From: Apostichopus japonicus
Lineage: Eukaryota; Echinodermata; Holothuroidea; Aspidochirotida; Stichopodidae
Length of the DNA stretch: 64,000 nt
Assembly: GCF_037975245.1 (NCBI RefSeq)
Contig: NC_092579.1
Location: 2,905,001-2,969,000, forward strand
Reading direction: 5' to 3'
The notes below the pieces were generated by a model. That model saw nothing but the letters and a program-made list of their open reading frames with translations. It did no database searches and was not told where the DNA came from. Shown here one piece after another: positions 60,101 to 64,000 of the stretch. Both the position numbers and the translations under genes were made by a program. How positions within the stretch are numbered: position 1 is the first letter of the stretch; each line of letters begins with the position of its first letter.

Positions 60101-60809
60101 ATGTGGTTCACTCACATCCGGTAAATGGAACATAAAACGACTGTCCCCGGAGCAGGATGGGATCAGCTACCCTTAATCGCAATATCATGAGTGCACAAGT
60201 CAAGTTTTGCTGGTTCCACATGACAATAACAGTCTCTCTTGTTTCTCTTCCTTTCAGATCAATGTAGAATTTGACTTAATGTATCCTGAAAAATCCCAGA
60301 ATTTCCTGACTAAATGGGATGCCTACTTCAAGAAGCGTATCATAGCTGTAGGAAAGAAGTTTTCAACAGCTGTGGCCTTGCTAATCAATTCTTTTGATGA
60401 GTGTGACAGTAAGTTTGATCATTTTTGTTCAAGTATGTTGGGGTAGTAGGTTTGACGTAAGTCTGTCCTATGGCATTGGTGTGTTCATTCAGAGAATAAT
60501 GCCTACATTAGAAAGAAAGACTGCCTTAAGCTCTTGGAATTTTTAGATGTGCCCTTTTATTAGTTAATTAGAGAGGCACTGTAAAAGTTGTGGGAGGTGG
60601 ATGGAAAATCTCCATACCATTTGAACTATGGTGCATTTCTGTGATGTTCTAATTCTTTGGTATTGCTTCTTTTCATTTTAGAAGACATCTGTGCAATATC
60701 TGCTCTTATCTACATGTTGCACAGATCTGTCAACATGAAGAGGTCCAGTTATGGGAAGCTGGCAACTAGTAGATCTGGAGCTGTCCTGTACTTTATACAG
60801 AATATACCT
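51130..60809 (+). CDS. SAM-domain (SAMD3-like) multi-exon gene, 3' end not in window
   Basis: Exons: 51130-51199, 55801-55931, 56377-56511, 57043-57191, 57416-57509, 58187-58357, 59270-59433, 60258-60408 and 60682-60809, all with canonical acceptors and donors. Exons 1 and 2 join to a complete SAM domain ('LRTFLTKKGFDEEILTQF' plus 'VFGSMSEEDFKEIGITSFG'), a protein- or RNA-binding module. A Ser-rich linker follows, then helical segments including 'LYPSSEQKTLLAKEIIATFP', 'RRRMLGQQNLTITEMLKQF' and 'INVEFDLMYPE', resembling vertebrate SAMD3 and its multicopy relatives. The exon 7-8 join at canonical sites makes TGA. An upstream AG (60231-60232) would keep the frame but lacks a pyrimidine tract. 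The transposase ORF lies in intron 1. A non-LTR element follows exon 9. The function is unknown. I infer it is a second protein of the DNA transposon. Confidence 0.7.
52731..55286 (+). CDS. Tnp2-type (EnSpm/CACTA) transposase with C2H2 fingers, one in-frame TGA
   Basis: 851 codons interrupted by a single in-frame TGA at 54312-54314; the same frame resumes at 54315. Two C2H2 fingers lie at the N terminus (CFKCGQ...HLHAFH and CGQDGC...HIRHEH), then an acidic linker. The catalytic region has 'YYDDVEVTNPLGSKIGVHKL', a 'LCRLCYA' CxxC motif and 'NFNLDIMHDMLEGV', the Asp-Met-His signature of Tnp2-like RNase-H-fold transposases. A good acceptor (52650-52664) precedes the ATG, so a spliced transcript from the SAM gene's exon 1 is possible. 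Lack of other lesions points to recent inactivation or readthrough. The exact family name is inferred from motif order. Confidence 0.75.
58520..59260. repeat. Direct repeat pair in SAM-gene intron 6
   Basis: About 125 bp near 58525-58640 recur at about 59115-59235, sharing 'gggccaatacagca', 'acagttagtcc' and 'ttgaaaaccagagattgc'. Between them lies the SINE body at 58683-58825. Confidence 0.7.
58683..58825 (-). mobile_element. Body of the U2-headed SINE family without the U2 head
   Basis: Aligns to the tail-side part of 49161-49360: 'ctttttaagaaaagtc', 'gaacctgggca(t/c)gaaac', 'ccccagtcccc' and 'gggatcagtggactgtgatca'. The U2-like 5' section is absent. It is either a 5'-truncated copy or a family with another head. 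Confidence 0.65.
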
Positions 60810-61004
60810 GTAAGTAAAACCTGTAATGAATTAATGGATTTTTACAAGGGGCCACTGAAAAACCATGCAAATAAGTGATGCTTTCATCACACTGTTAATA
60901 GTAATACCAGTATCCAACCTACCTATAGTGCTGATATCATCCCCCATAGTCTGCAATAACATCTTTCCAATTGTGAATTTCTTTCTAAACAGAACACATA
61001 CATC

Positions 61005-61580
61005 ATGCATTGCAGGATTGCACTGGGCCTACTGCTGTTTGGGATGGGTCTGCTGTTATATTTTACTGTCCATACTGTGGGAATCAGGGAGGCTGATACT
61101 GGTAGAGATATGTCATCTTGTTATATTCCAAGCTCAAGGTCAGTCAGTATTCTTTCTTATCTTATCTCAAACATAGGTAAAAAGGGTAGATATGTTACAG
61201 TCCACAGTAGTTCGTACACCGGACCCATTACCTCACGTCGCAAACTGGTGTATTTATCCTTGTTACTTGTGCTGGCAGGGGACATCGAATTAAATCCTGG
61301 TGCAGGTTTTTATTGTGGTATTTGCTGTAAACTAGTCAAAAGGAATGACAAGGCTTTTCAGTGCGACGAGTGTGACAAGTGGGTTCACATTCGTTGCGGT
61401 AACATCACAAAAGAGGGTTATAGGGTGTTGCAATTGTCCGACTTTGTTTGGATTTGTCCAAACTGTAGCAACCCCAATCTGTCAGCCACATTAGGGGTTT
61501 CTGCTTCCCAAAATGAACTTAATCTAAGCAATAGCTTTAGTGCCTTGGATTCGCTTCCTAGTAATGATCCCCCCCAGTGA
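61005..61580 (+). CDS. Non-LTR element ORF1: hydrophobic leader, 2A-like motif and PHD finger
   Basis: 191 residues. A hydrophobic N terminus ('LGLLLFGMGLLLYF') is followed by 'LLLVLAGDIELNPG' and then a PHD-type zinc finger with Cys pairs 'CGIC', 'CDEC', 'HIRC' and 'CPNC'. 2A-like segments ahead of PHD fingers are known in CR1-type elements of echinoderms and relatives, where they interrupt peptide-bond formation. Here the final Pro is Ala (GCA at 61302-61304), which should abolish the activity. The ORF ends in TGA after a C7 run, overlapping the start of the EN-RT frame. It is nested in the SAM gene region on the same strand. The true 5' end of the element is not visible. Confidence 0.8.
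   Translation: MHCRIALGLLLFGMGLLLYFTVHTVGIREADTGRDMSSCYIPSSRSVSILSYLISNIGKKGRYVTVHSSSYTGPITSRRKLVYLSLLLVLAGDIELNPGAGFYCGICCKLVKRNDKAFQCDECDKWVHIRCGNITKEGYRVLQLSDFVWICPNCSNPNLSATLGVSASQNELNLSNSFSALDSLPSNDPPQ
61254..61304 (+). other. 2A-like translational recoding motif, terminal Pro replaced by Ala
   Basis: Codons for 'LLLVLAGDIELNPG' are followed by GCA instead of a Pro codon. The consensus is D(V/I)ExNPG|P, with the break between Gly and Pro. Confidence 0.85.
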
Positions 61581-64000
61581 GTTGCCCCATGGCCGGGGCC
61601 CGATAACCAAAGTGCCTAGCAAAAGGCAAACTGTGAACAAGATCGTCCTTGCTTCAATTAATATCAATGGTGTCAGAAGTAAAAAACTAGAGCTCCAAGC
61701 CTTTCTGAATACTCATAGTCCCGTTGTGGTAGCGCTCCAAGAAACCAAAATTGACAGTTCTGTTGGTTCACAAGAGCTCCTGCCTGCTACTTTGGGGTAC
61801 GTCACTTTTAGAAATGACCGTACCATGGGAGGTGGGGGTACAATGTTGCTGATTAAGAAGCAGTTGCAACCGGTAGCGGCTCCTTTCCTCACAAATGGCT
61901 CTGAATCTGTTTGGGCGAAGTTCACTGTAAATGGTAGTTGCCACTATGTTGCTTCCTGGTACAAGGATCCTGATGCTCTTTCTGATCATATCAACTTACT
62001 CAGAGAGCAACTGAACATGATCACAGCAAAATACCAAGCTGGTAGACAACCATGTTTTCATGTCCTAGGAGACTTTAACTTCAGTAAAATTGACTGGTTT
62101 ACTAGACTGAACAAGAAAAGTCTAAACTGTTTAACTCAAAGTTGTGGCAAACCATTGTTAGATATCATCGATGATTTTGCTGCGGACCAGCTAGTCAGTT
62201 TCCCCACTAGAGGTGAAAACACCTTGGACCTCGTTATCACTAACACGCCTAGTCAGTACGAGGAAGTTAAGTTTTCATCCCCTATGAGTGACCATGACAC
62301 GGTCCTTTGTACACTGAAGTGTTTTCGGCCCTATGATAGACAGCCACGTAGACGTATCTTACTTTACTCTAAAGGCAATTATGATGCCATGCGTCATGAA
62401 ACGAGAGCTTTCACTCAAAATTACTTCAATGGGTTACAGAACAAACGGGATATTGAATCAAACTGGAAACTCATAAAGTCATTCTTAGACAGTACTGTCA
62501 AAAGAAACATACCTTCAAAGATGTCTTCAGGTAGGAAGTCATTACCATGGGTGTCCATCCACATTCAGAGACTCATCAGAAGGCGCGACAGACTGCATAG
62601 TCTGTACAAAAGAACTAGTAAGACCAATATCTATGACAAATGGGTGGAGATGCGCTCAAGAATAAAGAAAGAAATTAGAGCTTCACACACAAATTTTGTA
62701 AATGGCATCCTGGGGGATGTCAAAACTGACTGTAAGCCCTTTTGGAAATACATAAATGGTAAACGTAAGGATAAATATTGCATTCCTCCACTGCAGACTA
62801 AGGACAAAATAGTGTTCAGTGACATAGATAAAGGTGAAGCTTTCAATGAGCAGTTCTCCAGTGTTTTTACTAGGAATACCCCAGATGAAATCCCATTACA
62901 AAGTCCTTTGTGTGTGAGGATGGATGACATTCATGTCTCCACCTTTGGAGTGGAGAAGCTGCTGCGGGGTTTGAAAACTTCAAAGGCTGTGGGGCCAGAT
63001 AACATGCATCCTTGGGTACTAAAGGAACTGGCTACTGATATTGCTCCAACTATCAGCCATCTTTTCCAGCAATCAATCACTGATGGGAGACTACCTAGGG
63101 ATTGGAGAACTGCTAACATCTGCCCCATATATAAGAAGAATGATGTATCCTCGCCATGCAATTATCGCCCTGTTTCCCTTACCAGTATCTGCTGCAAGCT
63201 CTTGGAGCACATAATCAGTTCTAATATCATGGAGCATTTCCAGAATAATAACATCTTGACTGCTAAACAGCATGCATTCAGGAAATACCATAGCTGCGAG
63301 ACCCAGCTCGTTTCTGTCATCAACGAATGGGCCTCCTCCCTTGACCAAAGAAAGCAAGTGGATGTCTTCATCCTTGATTTTGAGAAGGCTTTTGACACTG
63401 TTCCTCACGAATTATTGAAATCTAAACTGTACACTATGGGTGTTTCACATCAGGTTCTCTGCTGGGTGGATGCTTTTCTGAGTGATAGAGAGCAGTCGGT
63501 TGTTGTCAATGGGTCTAGGTCTAATCCTTCTAAGGTTACTTCCGGTGTTCCGCAAGAGTCATTTTTGGGACCCATTCTCTTCCTGGCCTACATAAATGAT
63601 ATTGGTAATGCTGTTTCTTCTGGTGTCCGACTGTTCGCTGATGACTGTGTCTGTTATCGGGTTATCGATGATGTCAGTGATGGTCATCAACTTCAGGAAG
63701 ATATTAATATACTAGGGCAATGGGCTAAAGATTGGGGCATGAGTTTCCAGCCGGTGAAATGTAACATTATGACCATTACTAGAAAGAGGAAACCTGTGAA
63801 TTTCAATTACATGCTCAATGGGGTTCACTTGGTTAAGGTTGATTGTGTTAAATATCTGGGTATTCATATCACTTCAGATCTCAACTGGGGAAAGCATATT
63901 CAAAATGTGTGTAACAAAGGCAATAGGATATTGGGAGTTCTTCGTAGAAACTTATCCCCTTGTTCGAAGGATGCAAAATTGGCTGCATATAAAGGTCTCC
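61564..64000 (+). CDS. Non-LTR element ORF2: APE endonuclease-reverse transcriptase (partial at window end)
   Basis: Open without a stop from ATG 61564 to the edge (812 codons). Endonuclease motifs: 'ASININGVRSKK', 'ALQETKI', 'VLGDFNFSKIDW', 'TLDLVIT' and 'SDHDTVL'. RT motifs: 'LKTSKAVGPDNMHPWVLKEL', 'NYRPVSLTSICCKLLEHI', 'VFILDFEKAFDTVPH', 'SGVPQESFLGPILFLAYIND' (Glu and Phe replace the usual Gly and Val) and active site 'LFADDCVCY'. 'VKYLGIHITSDLNWG' follows. This is CR1/L2-type organisation. The ATG overlaps the ORF1 stop by 17 nt across a C7 run, so either the overlap is natural or one extra C split a single frame. Confidence 0.9.
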   Translation, partial: MIPPSELPHGRGPITKVPSKRQTVNKIVLASININGVRSKKLELQAFLNTHSPVVVALQETKIDSSVGSQELLPATLGYVTFRNDRTMGGGGTMLLIKKQLQPVAAPFLTNGSESVWAKFTVNGSCHYVASWYKDPDALSDHINLLREQLNMITAKYQAGRQPCFHVLGDFNFSKIDWFTRLNKKSLNCLTQSCGKPLLDIIDDFAADQLVSFPTRGENTLDLVITNTPSQYEEVKFSSPMSDHDTVLCTLKCFRPYDRQPRRRILLYSKGNYDAMRHETRAFTQNYFNGLQNKRDIESNWKLIKSFLDSTVKRNIPSKMSSGRKSLPWVSIHIQRLIRRRDRLHSLYKRTSKTNIYDKWVEMRSRIKKEIRASHTNFVNGILGDVKTDCKPFWKYINGKRKDKYCIPPLQTKDKIVFSDIDKGEAFNEQFSSVFTRNTPDEIPLQSPLCVRMDDIHVSTFGVEKLLRGLKTSKAVGPDNMHPWVLKELATDIAPTISHLFQQSITDGRLPRDWRTANICPIYKKNDVSSPCNYRPVSLTSICCKLLEHIISSNIMEHFQNNNILTAKQHAFRKYHSCETQLVSVINEWASSLDQRKQVDVFILDFEKAFDTVPHELLKSKLYTMGVSHQVLCWVDAFLSDREQSVVVNGSRSNPSKVTSGVPQESFLGPILFLAYINDIGNAVSSGVRLFADDCVCYRVIDDVSDGHQLQEDINILGQWAKDWGMSFQPVKCNIMTITRKRKPVNFNYMLNGVHLVKVDCVKYLGIHITSDLNWGKHIQNVCNKGNRILGVLRRNLSPCSKDAKLAAYKGL

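Larger units (their letters stand above)
50716..64000 (+). mobile_element. Large EnSpm/CACTA-like DNA transposon, left end and body (right end outside window)
   Basis: Homology with units B and C stops at about 50716, where the sequence begins CACTCTCTTAAAATGATAGA. Within the next 240 bp AGACTGA/TTCAGTC-type motifs recur (about 50733, 50769, 50784 and 50910), as in CACTA subterminal regions. Inside are a Tnp2-type transposase (52731-55286) and a SAM-domain gene (51130-60809) on the same strand. No inverted copy of the left end is seen before 64000, so the length is unknown (over 13 kb including a nested non-LTR element). The alternative is an ordinary genomic segment joined by rearrangement, with a smaller transposon inside intron 1. 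Confidence 0.55.

Noticed and set aside
62631-63408. Several minus-strand frames of 76-105 codons
   Set aside because: They are shadows of the EN-RT frame on the plus strand.

Overview
The window is a piece of animal nuclear genome. It is AT-rich, has spliced genes with GT-AG introns, long dinucleotide microsatellites, and is packed with retro- and DNA transposons. Recurrent TAGGCCTA palindromes, a Ty3/Mag-like (SURL-type) retroelement primed by tRNA-Leu, and a 2A/PHD-type non-LTR element fit a marine invertebrate deuterostome, most likely an echinoderm. This is an inference from style and no species can be named.

Layout. Bases 1-50,716 are a cluster of secreted apolipoprotein-L-like (ApoL) genes on the + strand. 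Gene A (2717-13968, four exons, intact reading frame) carries a full-length Ty3 element (3035-7692) and a hAT-like element (8354-10156) in intron 1. A decayed second Ty3 element (17805-20389) separates A from a block of three tandem units starting near 22,033, 31,476 and 44,431. Unit B holds an intact gene (23624-30061). Unit C holds a damaged copy (33119-43460): exon 2 is replaced by a TA microsatellite, a 4.6-kb CACTG-ended DNA transposon (36806-41452) sits in an intron, and an 8-bp deletion shifts the frame at exon 4. Unit D has a clean RTE-type retrotransposon insertion (44574-47168) and only exon 1 of the gene (48717-48802). It is then cut by another mobile element at about 50,716. The first kilobase of the window matches the 3' flank of gene A, so the array probably extends upstream of base 1.

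From about 50,716 to the end the sequence is read as one large EnSpm/CACTA-like DNA transposon, still open at base 64,000. It begins CACTCTCTTAAAA, is followed by subterminal AGACTGA repeats, and carries a multi-exon SAM-domain (SAMD3-like) gene (51130-60809 and probably beyond). A Tnp2-type transposase with N-terminal C2H2 fingers (52731-55286, one in-frame TGA) lies on the same strand inside intron 1 of the SAM gene. Nesting a transposase in intron 1 of a second protein gene recalls maize En/Spm (tnpD inside tnpA). A CR1/L2-type non-LTR element with a 2A-like motif, PHD finger, endonuclease and reverse transcriptase (61005 to >64000) is nested in turn near the right edge.

Smaller items include a SINE family headed by about 45 nt of U2 snRNA (one copy with a 7-bp target duplication), tRNA-headed SINEs, hAT-like MITEs, a 106-bp perfect hairpin next to a splice acceptor, a 1.4-kb fold-back structure, and a nearly perfect 400-bp tandem duplication. 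The ApoL-like proteins are predicted to be secreted helical membrane-active proteins. Everything else of size is mobile DNA.
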